Shown here piece by piece: positions 8,162 through 16,705 of a stretch of 32,094 bases of DNA. The notes below the pieces were generated by a model. It had not been told where the DNA came from and did not search any database. It worked only from the letters and a program-made list of their open reading frames with translations. The stretch comes from Tagaea sp. CACIAM 22H2 (GTDB taxonomy: Bacteria; Pseudomonadota; Alphaproteobacteria; CACIAM-22H2), in the NCBI GenBank assembly GCA_014444615.1, contig PVXE01000049.1, positions 1 through 32,094 on the forward strand, given 5' to 3'. The number at the start of each line of letters is the position of its first letter. Position 1 is the stretch's first letter. A program made the translations under genes and the position numbers.

Positions 8162-9286
8162 ATGACAACGAAGAAAGCTTCCGCTTCGCGTCGCGGCTTC
8201 TTGGGCAAATTGGCCTTGGGCGGTGCGGCCGTCGCGACGGGCACGCTGGCGTCGCCGCAGGTGAGCCGCGCGCAAACGACCGTCTTCCGTTTCCAATCGA
8301 CGTGGCCGCAGCGCGACATCTTCCACGAGATGGCCGGCGACTACGTGAAGCGCGTGAACGAGATGACCGGCAGCCGCTTCCGCCTGGAACTGCTCGCGGC
8401 GGGTGCGGTCGTCGGCGCGTTCCAAATGCAGGATGCGGTGCATTCGGGCTCGCTGGACGGCGGCCACGGCGTCGCCGCCTATTGGTACGGCAAGAACAAG
8501 GCCTATTCGCTGTTCGGCACGGCGCCGCCCTTCTTCGGCGACGCGAACTCGCTGCTCGCCTGGTATTACTACGGCGGTGGCGAGGGGCTCTATAACGAGT
8601 TGCTTTACGATATCACCAAGGTGAACGTCGTCGCCTATCTGACCGGTCCGATGCCGACCCAGCCTTTCGGCTGGTTCCGTCAGCCGATCACCAACCCCGA
8701 TCAGCTGAAGGGCTTGAAGTACCGGACGGTCGGGCTGGCAGCCGATCTCTATCGCGCGATGGGGGCCGCAGTCACGATCGTCGCGGGCGGCGAAATCGTT
8801 CCGGCGCTGGAACGCGGCCTGCTCGACGCGGCGGAGTTCAACAACCCGTCGTCGGATCGCGTGCTCGGTTTCCCCGACGTCGCGAAGAACTACCTTCTGC
8901 AGAGCTTCCATCAGAAGGTCGAGTGCTTCGAAGTTCTCTTCAACAAGCAGAAATTCGACGCGCTGCCGGCCGAGATCAAGAACATCCTGCGCTACGCGGC
9001 GGAAGCCGCGTCGTCGGATATGCTGTGGAAGGCGCATGAACGCTATCCCAAGGATCTGCAGGCGATCCGGCAGGCCGGCGTTCGCGTGGCGGCGACCCCG
9101 CGCGCGATCCAGGAAGCCCAGCTCAAGGCGTGGGATACGGTCATCACGGAACTGTCGTCCGACGCCTATTTCAAAAAGGTGGTCGACAGCCAGCGCGCCT
9201 GGTCGCAGCGCGTCACGGGCTTCTTCCTCAACTACGAAGCCTCGGACTCGCTGGCCTACAACCACTTCTTCGCGCGCCGCGGTTAG
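8162..9286 (+). CDS. dctP: TRAP transporter substrate-binding protein DctP (TakP/FcbT1-like), Tat signal
   Basis: This is the periplasmic solute receptor of a tripartite ATP-independent transporter, 374 residues long. The N-terminus carries a twin-arginine signal (SRRGFL at residues 9-14), a hydrophobic stretch and a likely cleavage site after SRA at residue 37, so export in folded form is expected. KGLKYRTVGLAADLYRAMGA contains the conserved Arg that salt-bridges the ligand carboxylate. EFNNPSSDRVLGFPDVAKNYLL resembles the corresponding segment of the alpha-keto acid, lactate and chloroaromatic acid binders, so a 2-oxo or 2-hydroxy acid is a reasonable ligand (inference). A perfect AGGAGG precedes the ATG. 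dctQ and dctM follow on the same strand. Confidence 0.92.
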   Translation: MTTKKASASRRGFLGKLALGGAAVATGTLASPQVSRAQTTVFRFQSTWPQRDIFHEMAGDYVKRVNEMTGSRFRLELLAAGAVVGAFQMQDAVHSGSLDGGHGVAAYWYGKNKAYSLFGTAPPFFGDANSLLAWYYYGGGEGLYNELLYDITKVNVVAYLTGPMPTQPFGWFRQPITNPDQLKGLKYRTVGLAADLYRAMGAAVTIVAGGEIVPALERGLLDAAEFNNPSSDRVLGFPDVAKNYLLQSFHQKVECFEVLFNKQKFDALPAEIKNILRYAAEAASSDMLWKAHERYPKDLQAIRQAGVRVAATPRAIQEAQLKAWDTVITELSSDAYFKKVVDSQRAWSQRVTGFFLNYEASDSLAYNHFFARRG

Positions 9287-9308
9287 TTCGACGCGCGATA
9301 CGCGAAAT

Positions 9309-9334
9309 CCCCGCGCCGGCACGCCGGCGCGGGG
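9309..9334 (+). promoter_or_regulatory. Intercistronic hairpin between dctP and dctQ
   Basis: Two 12-nt arms (CCCCGCGCCGGC and GCCGGCGCGGGG) are perfectly complementary around a 2-nt centre, 22 nt after the dctP stop. No U-tract follows, so it is more likely an mRNA-stabilising or attenuating stem than a full terminator. Such stems commonly allow the binding protein to be made in excess over the permeases. Confidence 0.6.
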
Positions 9335-9361
9335 ACATCGCTTCCGACCGGACGGTTCCCC

Positions 9362-9943
9362 GTGCAGAAATTCCTTCTGACGATCGACAAGATCAGCAAT
9401 TTCTTCGGCAAGACCTTCGCCTGGACGATCGTCGCGCTGACCGTCGCCATCGCCTACGAGGTCTTTTCGCGCTACGCGTTCCGCGCGCCGACCACTTGGG
9501 CTTTCGACGTCAGCTACATCCTCTACGGCACCTTGTTCATGATGGCCGGCGCCTACGCGATGGCGCGCAACGGCCATGTGCGCGGCGATTTTCTGTACCG
9601 GAATTTCGCGCCGCGCCGTCAGGCGGCGCTCGATCTCGCGCTGTGGCTACTGTTCTTCTATCCCGCCATGGCGGCGATGGCCTGGATGGGCTGGCGGTTT
9701 TTCCTGCAGAGCTACGCCCAGAACGAGCATTCGTCCTTTTCCCCCGAAGGCCCCGTGATCTGGCCCTTCAAATTCCTCATTCCCTTCGTCGGCGCGTTGA
9801 TGTCGCTGCAAGGCATCGCCGAAGTCGTGCGCTGCGTGATTTGCCTTCGCGACGGCGAATGGCCGCCGCGCCTGCACGATGTCGAGGAGATGGAGAAGCT
9901 GATCCTGGAACGCGCCGAAGCCGAGCGCCAAGGCCAGGCGTGA
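9362..9943 (+). CDS. dctQ: TRAP transporter small permease DctQ
   Basis: This is a 193-residue inner-membrane protein with four hydrophobic helices, the standard form of the small TRAP membrane subunit. Typical features are the first helix (FAWTIVALTVAIAYEVFSRYAFRAPTTW), the second helix with YILYGTLFMMAGAYAMARNGHVRGD, and a soluble, charged C-terminus. It pairs with DctM to form the Na+-driven permease. The start is read as GTG at 9362 because that gives the short polar leader (MQKFLLTIDKISNF) usual for DctQ. No strong Shine-Dalgarno sequence is visible, so translation may rely on upstream flow. dctM begins 31 nt after the stop. Confidence 0.88.
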   Translation: MQKFLLTIDKISNFFGKTFAWTIVALTVAIAYEVFSRYAFRAPTTWAFDVSYILYGTLFMMAGAYAMARNGHVRGDFLYRNFAPRRQAALDLALWLLFFYPAMAAMAWMGWRFFLQSYAQNEHSSFSPEGPVIWPFKFLIPFVGALMSLQGIAEVVRCVICLRDGEWPPRLHDVEEMEKLILERAEAERQGQA

Positions 9944-9974
9944 AAATCTCTCTCGTCAACGAAAGCCGCGTTCC

Positions 9975-11414
9975 ATGAGCGATCCCGCCCTCGGACTCAC
10001 CATGCTGGTGATGTTCATTTTCGTCATCATGCTGGGCTTTCCCATCGCCTTCAGCCTGATGGCGCTGGGTTTGTTCTTCGGCTACGTGGGCTCGCTGGGC
10101 GACAATGTGTTCATCCTGTTCGTCCAGCGCACCTACGCGGTGATGGCGAACGACGTGCTGATATCGGTGCCGTTGTTCGTGTTCATGGGCTATGTGATCG
10201 AACGGGCGAATATCCTCGACCGGCTGTTCCGAAGTCTTCAACTCGCTTCCGGCGCCATTCCGGGATCGCTGGCCGTCGCCACGCTGGCGACCTGCGCGCT
10301 GTTCGCGACGGCCACGGGCATCGTCGGTGCGGTCGTGACGCTGATGGGTTTGCTCGCGTTCCCCGCGATGCTGCGCGCGGGCTACGACGTGCGCCTGGCG
10401 GCGGGCGTCACCTGCGCCGGCGGGTGTTTGGGCATCCTCATTCCGCCGTCGATCATGCTGATTCTCTACGGCGCCACCGCGGGCGTATCGGTCGTGCAGC
10501 TTTACGCCGCCGCCTTCATCCCGGGATTGATGCTCGCGGGGCTCTATATCCTCTATGCGATCGGCGTCGGCGTCGTCTATCCCGACCGCGCGCCGCGCTT
10601 GCCGCTCGAGGAACGCAACGTTCCCGTCTTGCGGATTCTGGCGGCGTTGGCGACGTCGTTCTTTCCGCTCGCCGCGCTGATCGCGATGGTGCTGGGCGCG
10701 ATTTTGATGGGGCTCGCCACGCCGTCGGAAGCGGCGGCGATGGGCTCGCTGGGGTCGCTGGTGCTGGCCGCGTGCTATCGCGCGCTGACCTTCGATCGAC
10801 TGAAGGAATCCGTGCTGCTGACCGCGCGCACCTCGGCGATGGTGTGCTGGCTGTTCGTCGGCTCGTTCATCTTCTCGTCGGTGTTCGGCTATCTCGGCGG
10901 CCAGCAAATGATCGAGAATTTCGTCGAAAGCCTGAACCTCAATTCGTTCACGTTCATGCTGCTCGCCCAGGCGATCATCTTCGTGCTGGGCTGGCCGCTC
11001 GAATGGACGGAAATCATCGTCATCTTCGTCCCGATTTTCCTGCCGCTTTTGGACAATTTCGGGATTTCGCCGCTGTTCTTCGGCGTGATGATCGCGCTCA
11101 ATCTTCAGACCAGCTTCCTGTCCCCGCCGGTCGCGATGGCGACCTTCTATCTGAAGGGTGTAGCCCCCCGGCATGTCACGCTCGAGAGCATTTTCGCGGG
11201 CGTCATGCCGTTCATCTACATCGTGATTTCCTGCATGGCGCTGGTTTATATTTTTCCCGAGATCGCGCTGTGGCTTCCGGACTATCTTTACGGCAACGAA
11301 CCGATGACGCCGGAAGCGTTGAACGAATTGGAGGGAGCGCCGCCGCCCGCCGCCGAAGAAATCAAGCCCGAGGGCGATTTCTTCGATGCGCCGGTCGAAG
11401 GCGAAAACGACTGA
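9975..11414 (+). CDS. dctM: TRAP transporter large permease DctM
   Basis: This is a 479-residue inner-membrane protein with about 12-13 hydrophobic segments, the ion-transporter-superfamily subunit that drives TRAP uptake. Family signatures include VPLFVFMGYVIERANILDRLF, GCLGILIPPSIMLILYGATAGVSVVQLYAAAFIPGL, TPSEAAAMGSLGSL and LNLQTSFLSPPVAMATFYLKGVAP. The C-terminal 60 residues after the last helix are acidic and Pro/Ala-rich (GAPPPAAEEIKPEGDFFDAP). The stop codon TGA is followed after one base by the ATG of the hydratase-family gene, implying an operon and possibly translational coupling. Confidence 0.93.
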   Translation: MSDPALGLTMLVMFIFVIMLGFPIAFSLMALGLFFGYVGSLGDNVFILFVQRTYAVMANDVLISVPLFVFMGYVIERANILDRLFRSLQLASGAIPGSLAVATLATCALFATATGIVGAVVTLMGLLAFPAMLRAGYDVRLAAGVTCAGGCLGILIPPSIMLILYGATAGVSVVQLYAAAFIPGLMLAGLYILYAIGVGVVYPDRAPRLPLEERNVPVLRILAALATSFFPLAALIAMVLGAILMGLATPSEAAAMGSLGSLVLAACYRALTFDRLKESVLLTARTSAMVCWLFVGSFIFSSVFGYLGGQQMIENFVESLNLNSFTFMLLAQAIIFVLGWPLEWTEIIVIFVPIFLPLLDNFGISPLFFGVMIALNLQTSFLSPPVAMATFYLKGVAPRHVTLESIFAGVMPFIYIVISCMALVYIFPEIALWLPDYLYGNEPMTPEALNELEGAPPPAAEEIKPEGDFFDAPVEGEND

Positions 11415-11415
11415 G

Positions 11416-12213
11416 ATGGCCGCGAAGCGCAAAGCGGGCGGGCGACTTGCCCCCGCCGTCGGATACTTGTCGGAAGTCTGGCGCATGGGCCAGACATTGC
11501 CCGCACTGCCGGCATCGTGCCGGCCGCGCGATTTGGCCGAAGCCTATCGGCTGCAAAGTCTGGTCGCGGCCGAACTGGGGCTGACGCGGGCGGGCTGGAA
11601 GATCGGTTGCACCAGCGAGCCCGCTCGCAAGATCATGAAATCCGACGGTCCCTTTGCGGGGCGCGTGTTTCTGTCGCGCTGCTTCGTCTCGGGCACGTCG
11701 TTCGCCGCGGCGCAGTATCGGCTGCGCGGGGTCGAGGGCGAGTTCGCCTTCGTGCTGGGCAAGAACCTGAAGCCGCGCAAAAAGCCGTATAGCCGCGCCG
11801 AAGTGCTGGCGGCGATCGAGGATTTGCATCCGGCGATCGAGGTCGTGGACAGCCGCTATACTGATTTCCGCAAAGTGACGTTGCCCGAACTCGTCGCCGA
11901 CATGGGCTGCAACGGGGCGCTCGTGGTCGGCCTGCCGGTCAAAGGCTGGCGCAAACTCGATCTCGCCAAGACCAAGGTTGCGATGCGCGCGGGCCGCAAG
12001 ATCGTCGGCAAGGGCACGGGGGCGGCCGTGATGGACGAAGATCCGATCGCGGCGCTTGTTTGGCTCGCCAACAATCCCTGCACGCCCGAAGGATTGCAGG
12101 CGGGCGAGATCGTCACGACGGGCACTTGCACGGGCCTGCATATCGCCGCCGCCGGCGACAAAATCGTCGCCGGCTTCGACGGTATCGGCGAGGTGACGCT
12201 GAGCTTCGTCTAA
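11416..12213 (+). CDS. 2-keto-4-pentenoate hydratase / FAH-superfamily enzyme (MhpD-like)
   Basis: This is a 265-residue protein of the fumarylacetoacetate hydrolase superfamily, closest in look to 2-oxopent-4-enoate or 2-oxohept-3-enedioate hydratases of meta-cleavage pathways. The metal-binding acidic residues are visible in GVEGEFAFVLGKNL (about 103-116) and HPAIEVVDSRY (about 138-148). The C-terminal family blocks GTGAAVMDEDPIAALVWLANNP and LQAGEIVTTGTCTGL are present. The ATG at 11416 was chosen because it lies one base after the dctM stop. An in-frame start 30 nt upstream would overlap dctM. The position as the last gene of the TRAP operon suggests it acts on the imported compound or its product, which is inference. 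It converges on the TerC gene with a 3-bp gap. Confidence 0.85.
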   Translation: MAAKRKAGGRLAPAVGYLSEVWRMGQTLPALPASCRPRDLAEAYRLQSLVAAELGLTRAGWKIGCTSEPARKIMKSDGPFAGRVFLSRCFVSGTSFAAAQYRLRGVEGEFAFVLGKNLKPRKKPYSRAEVLAAIEDLHPAIEVVDSRYTDFRKVTLPELVADMGCNGALVVGLPVKGWRKLDLAKTKVAMRAGRKIVGKGTGAAVMDEDPIAALVWLANNPCTPEGLQAGEIVTTGTCTGLHIAAAGDKIVAGFDGIGEVTLSFV

Positions 12214-12216
12214 CCC

Positions 12217-12873
12217 TTAGATCCCGGCGACGGCGGCGAAGACTTCGTGCCCGCCGTCCCACACCATCTTGACGGCGATGTAGAGGATCAGCACCAGCCC
12301 GACATAGGCAATCCAGCGGTGCTTCTCGATCAGCTTGGCGATCGCGGCGGCCGCGATCCCCATCAGCAGGACCGAGACGATCAGCCCGACCGCCAGCACG
12401 AACGGGTCGCTACGCGCGGCACCGGCGACGGCCAAAACGTTGTCGAGCGACATCGACACGTCTGCGACCAGGATTTGCCACAAGGCTTCACCCATCGTCT
12501 TTTGCGGACCGATATGTTCGACCATCTCGCCGCCGAGCAGGGCCGCACCTTCGGCTTCCTCGGCGTCGTCGGCGGGCGATATTTCGCGATAGAGCTTCCA
12601 CGCCACCCAGAGCAGCAATACGCCGCCGGCGAGCAGCAAGCCGACCACTTGCAGGAGCTGCGAGGCGAGCAGCGCGAACGCGACGCGCAAAACGGTGGCG
12701 GCGACGATGCCGAACCACAACGCTTTCTGGCGCTGTTCCTTGGGCAAGCCCGACGCGGCCATACCCACGACAACCGCGTTGTCCCCCGACAACACGAAAT
12801 TCACCATGATGACGGTCCCGAGCATCGTCCATTGCGCGATGCTCAGACCCAAAAGCAGATTATCGGCATCCAT
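12217..12873 (-). CDS. TerC/YjbE-family integral membrane protein (paralogue 1)
   Basis: This is a 218-residue protein with about six to seven hydrophobic helices and the TerC family blocks FVLSGDNAVVVGMAASGLP (about residues 26-44) and ADVSMSLDNVLAVAGAA. Their conserved Asp/Asn residues are thought to bind metal. Characterised relatives take part in metal (Mn2+) export or loading during membrane transit; the substrate here is not shown. A strong GAGGGGGAG site precedes the ATG. It is a tandem paralogue of the next minus-strand gene and lies 117 bp downstream of it, with a terminator-like hairpin between them. Confidence 0.88.
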   Translation of the reverse strand: MDADNLLLGLSIAQWTMLGTVIMVNFVLSGDNAVVVGMAASGLPKEQRQKALWFGIVAATVLRVAFALLASQLLQVVGLLLAGGVLLLWVAWKLYREISPADDAEEAEGAALLGGEMVEHIGPQKTMGEALWQILVADVSMSLDNVLAVAGAARSDPFVLAVGLIVSVLLMGIAAAAIAKLIEKHRWIAYVGLVLILYIAVKMVWDGGHEVFAAVAGI

Positions 12874-12916
12874 TATTTCGACTCCCCCTCGTGAAATCGA
12901 AATTAGCGGGGTGGCC

Positions 12917-12964
12917 GAAAATAACCAAGCCCGACGCGGGTAATGCAGACCCGCGCCGGGCTTG
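12917..12964 (-). terminator. Terminator-like hairpin between the two TerC genes
   Basis: 15-nt arms at 12926-12940 and 12950-12964 pair at 14 of 15 positions around a 9-nt loop. Read on the minus strand the stem is followed by GTTATTTT, a modest U-rich tail. It should end or attenuate transcription from the upstream TerC paralogue (12991-13641) before the second copy. Confidence 0.6.
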
Positions 12965-12990
12965 GGGACTTCTTCGGGCTGGCTTCGGGA

Positions 12991-13641
12991 TTACGCCATG
13001 CCGGCCAGCGTCAGCAATTCGGGCGCGCCGTCCCACATCATCTTCAGCGCGACGTAGAGGATCAGCAGCAGGCCGACATAGGCGATCCAGTGATGCTTCT
13101 GCAGCAGGCGCGCGATATAGACCGCGGCGATACCCATCAGGACGACCGACACGCCCAGGCCGAAGATCAGGATCAGCGGGTATTCGCGCGACGCGCCCGC
13201 GACCGCGAGAACGTTGTCGAGCGACATCGAGACGTCGGCGACGATGATTTGCACGACCGCGGCGCGGAACGTCTTGCGCTCGGCGGTCGGCGCTTCTTGA
13301 CCTTCGAGGGCGGCTTCGCCTTCCTCCCGGTCGTGGGTTTCCTGTTCGCGGATTTCGCGCCACAGCTTCCACGACACCCACAACAGCAGCACGCCGCCCG
13401 CGAATAGCAGACCGACGATTTCGAGGAGCTGCACCGTCACACTGGCGAAGGCGATGCGCAGCACGGTCGCGGCGATGATGCCGACCATGACGACTTTGTT
13501 GCGCTGTTCGGCCGGCAGACCGGATGCGGCCATGCCGATCACGACCGCGTTGTCGCCGGCCAGCACCAGGTCGATCATGATGACCTGCCAGAGCGCAAAT
13601 GCCGCGTCCCAAGTGTAGTAAATCGAGAGATCGGCGAACAT
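12991..13641 (-). CDS. TerC/YjbE-family integral membrane protein (paralogue 2)
   Basis: This is a 216-residue membrane protein, strongly similar over its whole length to the adjacent TerC protein. It has the same blocks (LVLAGDNAVVIGMAASGLPAEQR, VADVSMSLDNVLAVAGAS, HHWIAYVGLLLILYVALKMMWDG). The charged loop between the halves is longer and richer in Glu than in the neighbour (EQETHDREEGEAALEGQEAP). The start was set at 13641 (MFADLSIYY) because GGAGGA lies 4 nt in front of it; a longer frame exists upstream to 13695 but has no ribosome site. I see no recognisable yybP-ykoY (Mn2+) riboswitch in the 125-bp upstream gap. Confidence 0.88.
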   Translation of the reverse strand: MFADLSIYYTWDAAFALWQVIMIDLVLAGDNAVVIGMAASGLPAEQRNKVVMVGIIAATVLRIAFASVTVQLLEIVGLLFAGGVLLLWVSWKLWREIREQETHDREEGEAALEGQEAPTAERKTFRAAVVQIIVADVSMSLDNVLAVAGASREYPLILIFGLGVSVVLMGIAAVYIARLLQKHHWIAYVGLLLILYVALKMMWDGAPELLTLAGMA

Positions 13642-13766
13642 TTTTCCTCCGGCGGCGCTGTAGAAGGGACGAAAACAACGCGACATAGCATGCAAAGCCC
13701 AAGCGGTAGAAGGAAAACCGCCCGGGACTTGAACAGTTTTGCGGACTCGCCCAACTGCTTGGCGCT

Positions 13767-14159
13767 ATGGCGAAATTCGACGATCCTGAGGCGGGCGTTC
13801 GGACCGGCGAAACGGTCCCGCCGCATTTGGTGGCGGCGGTGGACCGGCTGGCGCGGTTCGCGCGGGTGATGGATACGGCAATCCGGATCCCCGGCACGCG
13901 CCGCTATATCGGTCTCGACGCCGCGATCGGACTGGTGCCCATCGCGGGCGACGCTATCACCGCCGCGGCCGCAACCTGGATCGTGGTCGAATCCGCGCGG
14001 TTGGGCGTGCCCAAGCGCAAACTCGCGCGCATGGTGGCCAATGTCCTGATCGATGCCGGGGTCGGGATCGTGCCGGTCGCCGGCGACCTTTTCGACTTCT
14101 ACTTCAAGGCCAATTCGCGGAATCTGGAAATTCTGCGCGATCACCTGCGCGCGGGTTAA
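13767..14159 (+). CDS. DUF4112 domain protein
   Basis: This 130-residue protein matches the DUF4112 pattern. A soluble N-terminus (VDRLARFARVMDTAIRIPGTRRYIGLDAAIGLVPIAGDAI) is followed by two hydrophobic segments and a second GIVPVAGDLFDFYFKANSRNL block. It is probably a small membrane protein; the function of the family is unknown. The ATG at 13767 lacks a strong Shine-Dalgarno site but gives the family-typical N-terminus. The AsmA-like gene begins 10 bp after its stop, so the two may form an operon. Confidence 0.8.
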   Translation: MAKFDDPEAGVRTGETVPPHLVAAVDRLARFARVMDTAIRIPGTRRYIGLDAAIGLVPIAGDAITAAAATWIVVESARLGVPKRKLARMVANVLIDAGVGIVPVAGDLFDFYFKANSRNLEILRDHLRAG

Positions 14160-14169
14160 ACTCCCGCCC

Positions 14170-16263
14170 ATGCGCCGGACCCTGCTGCTGGCGGTGCCGG
14201 CGCTAATTCTCGCCGCCATCGCGATTTTCTTTCTGTCGCGTCCCGATCCGGTGATGCGCGCGGCCGAATTCGCGGCCGGTTTGCGCCGCGATACCGGGCT
14301 GGAAGCGCGGGTCGTCGGCAAGCCCGAACTGCGCGGCTGGTTCGACGTTGCCCTGCACGTGCCGCGGGTCGAGATCGCCGCCATCGGCGCGCTCGACGAT
14401 TTGGTGCTGGCGGCCGACGGGACGGGAACGGCGCGCGGCGTGTTATGGGGGCATGCGGGCGCGCTGACCTTGTCGCCCGCGGGCGCACGCTTCGCCGCCC
14501 CCGATTTCAAGATCGATTTTCAGCGCGACACCAAGCGCCTGTCGATCGCCGCGTCCGCGGCCGGTCTGCCGTTGATACTGGAAGGCCGCGCGGCAATGGG
14601 CGGACTCGCCGATCTGACCGCCGCGTGGGCCGGAATCAAGGGAACGGGCGGCATCGACCCGACCGGCGGCATTTCGCTGGGCGGCGAGAATTGGCATCTC
14701 GACGGGCGCATCGGCTTAGATCGCGTATTCCAGGGCCGGGCGCATATCGTCGATGCGGCATTGGGCGCATTCGACGCCGATTTGCGTATCGACGGCGAAA
14801 GCTTCGATGTGCCCGATCTGCGTTTCAAGGAAGGCGGGGGCACGCTCGCGCGCCAGAACGGGCGCTGGGCGCTGGATCTGCGCTTCGGCGAGGTCGAACT
14901 CGCCAAGCTCACGGATCTGCTGCTGCGCGGCGGCGAAGCGCTGGCGGGCGATTTGGATCTGCGCGCGCGCGTGGGCCGCGCCACATGGAATTCGGGCGCC
15001 GCGCAAGGCGGCATCCTGACGGCGGGGCGCGAGAACGGCGTTTGGACGATCGACGAACTGGCCGTGCGCGACGTGGGCGGTGCGGCCTTGCGCGTGCAAG
15101 ACGGCATCGTCGATCTGCGCAGCCCCGACGCGCAACGTTTCTTCGAGGCTTTGGGCGTGCCGATCGCGCGCCATTTGGGCGAACTCGGCTTGCGCGGCCG
15201 CGTCGATCCGGCGGCGATGCGCGTGGCGCCGCTCGAACTCGCCCTCGCCGGGCAGCGCGTGTCGGGTTCGATCGTCTGGCGCGACGGGCGTCTGGTCGCC
15301 GAATTGGCGGGCGAGCGGGTCGATCTCGATCCGTTTTTCCTGCGTGCGTTGCCGCGCCCCGTACAGCGCGGCCCGCTGCTGACGCGCAGCCAGCAGGCTC
15401 AGGCGGCGCGCGCGGCGCAAGCGCCGGCCCCCGGTCCCGGCGGGTGGAGCCGCGCGCCCTTGGCTTTCGATCTCGCGGGGGCCGTTCCGCTCGATCTTTC
15501 GCTGCGCGCGCGCGAGTTGATCGTGGGCGGCGCCTCGTTGGGCGATGCGCAAGTGCAGGCCGGTTTCGGCGAAGACGGGATCGACGTGCGTCGCTTGGCG
15601 GGCTCGCTCTGGCGCGGCCGGTTCGAGGCCAAAGGCAAGCTCGCGGGCAGCGACAATCCCGGCTTCGCCGCCGAATTCGCGGTGACGGAATTCGAACTCG
15701 GCGAAATGCTGACCGCGTCGGGGCTCGTGCCCGTTTTGCGCGGCCCCGCCAAATTGTCGGGGCGCGTCGAATCGCAAGGCGGCACTTTCTCGATCTGGGC
15801 GGGCAATCTCAAAGGCGATGCGGCGCTATCGGCGCCCGGCGCGATTATCGACGGCCTCGATCTTGGCGCCATCGCGCGCCGCTATGCTGCCCCCGGCAAT
15901 CCGCCCGACATCGCCGAACTCGCGAGATTGGCGGGACGCGGCGGGCGCAGCGTGCTCGACGAATTCGACGCGCGTTTGCGCATCGCGCTTGGCCATGCGC
16001 GGGTCGAGCGCTGGCGTGCCGCCGGGGCGGGGGCGACGATCGATGGTTCGGGGCAAATCGATATCGGCGCTTGGGCGCTGGACCTCGCCGCCGAATTCGC
16101 CTTCGCCGGCAAGAAATCCTGGCGCTTCGCGGCCCAAGGCCCGTTCGCCAATCCGCGCCTCAATTTTCAACCGCCCGCGCAGGCCGCTAGTTCTGGCGGC
16201 GCGGCGCCGCCGGCGGGTTCGGCCGCGCGGTCGCGGCCGGCGGAGCGTCCGGCGTCTCGATAA
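14170..16263 (+). CDS. AsmA-like outer-membrane biogenesis family protein
   Basis: This is a 697-residue protein with one N-terminal membrane anchor (LLLAVPALILAAIAIFFLS) and a long beta-rich periplasmic body. Residues FAAGLRRDTGLEARVVGKPELRGWFDVALHVPRVEIA follow the AsmA pattern. The C-terminal part (residues about 440-680) has the repeating AsmA_2-like arrangement LRARELIVGGASLGDAQVQAGF, GKLAGSDNPGFAAEFAVTEFE and ARLRIALGHARVERW. Family members bridge the inner and outer membranes and influence lipid transport and outer-membrane assembly; the role here is inferred. The start at 14170 was chosen because it is the first Met before the anchor and follows the DUF4112 stop. The last 77 nt overlap the converging Sel1 gene. 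Confidence 0.75.
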   Translation: MRRTLLLAVPALILAAIAIFFLSRPDPVMRAAEFAAGLRRDTGLEARVVGKPELRGWFDVALHVPRVEIAAIGALDDLVLAADGTGTARGVLWGHAGALTLSPAGARFAAPDFKIDFQRDTKRLSIAASAAGLPLILEGRAAMGGLADLTAAWAGIKGTGGIDPTGGISLGGENWHLDGRIGLDRVFQGRAHIVDAALGAFDADLRIDGESFDVPDLRFKEGGGTLARQNGRWALDLRFGEVELAKLTDLLLRGGEALAGDLDLRARVGRATWNSGAAQGGILTAGRENGVWTIDELAVRDVGGAALRVQDGIVDLRSPDAQRFFEALGVPIARHLGELGLRGRVDPAAMRVAPLELALAGQRVSGSIVWRDGRLVAELAGERVDLDPFFLRALPRPVQRGPLLTRSQQAQAARAAQAPAPGPGGWSRAPLAFDLAGAVPLDLSLRARELIVGGASLGDAQVQAGFGEDGIDVRRLAGSLWRGRFEAKGKLAGSDNPGFAAEFAVTEFELGEMLTASGLVPVLRGPAKLSGRVESQGGTFSIWAGNLKGDAALSAPGAIIDGLDLGAIARRYAAPGNPPDIAELARLAGRGGRSVLDEFDARLRIALGHARVERWRAAGAGATIDGSGQIDIGAWALDLAAEFAFAGKKSWRFAAQGPFANPRLNFQPPAQAASSGGAAPPAGSAARSRPAERPASR

Positions 16264-16705
16264 CCGTGCGCGCGCGGCCGCCCGCCAGCGCCGTCTCCAC
16301 CCGGTTCAACGCTTCCTGCGCGCGTTCGTGACCCGTGCGCGCCGCGCGCGCGTACCATTGACGGGCTTCCAGCAGATCGGCGGGGACGCCGTTGCCGGTC
16401 TCCCACACCACGCCCAATTGGTATTGCGCTTCGTCGAAGCCTTGGGCGGCGGCGGCTTCGTACCAGCGGCGCGCTTGCACCAAATCGCGCGGCACGCCTT
16501 CGCCGCGCCGGTACATCTGGCCCAGATTGAATTGCGCTTCGCGGTCGCCCATGCGCGCCAGGCCCCAGAAGCGGAACCAAGCGCTTTCGTAATCGCGCGA
16601 TTGGAACGCTGCGACACCTTGTTCGAATTCGGCTTCGCGATCGAAGGCGCGGGACGGCGAAAAGGCGCTCGCGGCGATGAACGCCGCGAGCGCGATAGCC
16701 TTCAG
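16187..16705 (-). CDS. Exported Sel1-repeat (TPR-like) protein, probable CTG start
   Basis: The mature part contains a TPR-like segment and two clear Sel1 repeats (DREAQFNLGQMYRRGEGVPRDLVQARRWYEAAA and DEAQYQLGVVWETGNGVPADLLEARQWYARAA), then a Pro-rich tail. Sel1 proteins act as protein-protein scaffolds. The only ATG in frame is at 16918, deep inside the RHH gene, and would give an Arg-rich N-terminus that reads as out-of-frame RHH DNA. Starting instead at CTG 16705 gives MKAIALAAFIAASAFSPSRA, a good signal peptide with a site after SRA. That CTG overlaps the RHH stop as CTGA, typical of coupled genes. The predicted length is then 172 residues. The CTG start is inference. The 3' end overlaps the AsmA-like gene by 77 nt. 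Confidence 0.75.
   Translation of the reverse strand: MKAIALAAFIAASAFSPSRAFDREAEFEQGVAAFQSRDYESAWFRFWGLARMGDREAQFNLGQMYRRGEGVPRDLVQARRWYEAAAAQGFDEAQYQLGVVWETGNGVPADLLEARQWYARAARTGHERAQEALNRVETALAGGRARTVIETPDAPPAATARPNPPAAPRRQN

Noticed and set aside
9777..11486. 569-codon minus-strand open frame opposite dctM
   Set aside because: Composition (His, Glu, Arg, Gln rich) is that of the reverse strand of a hydrophobic membrane protein.
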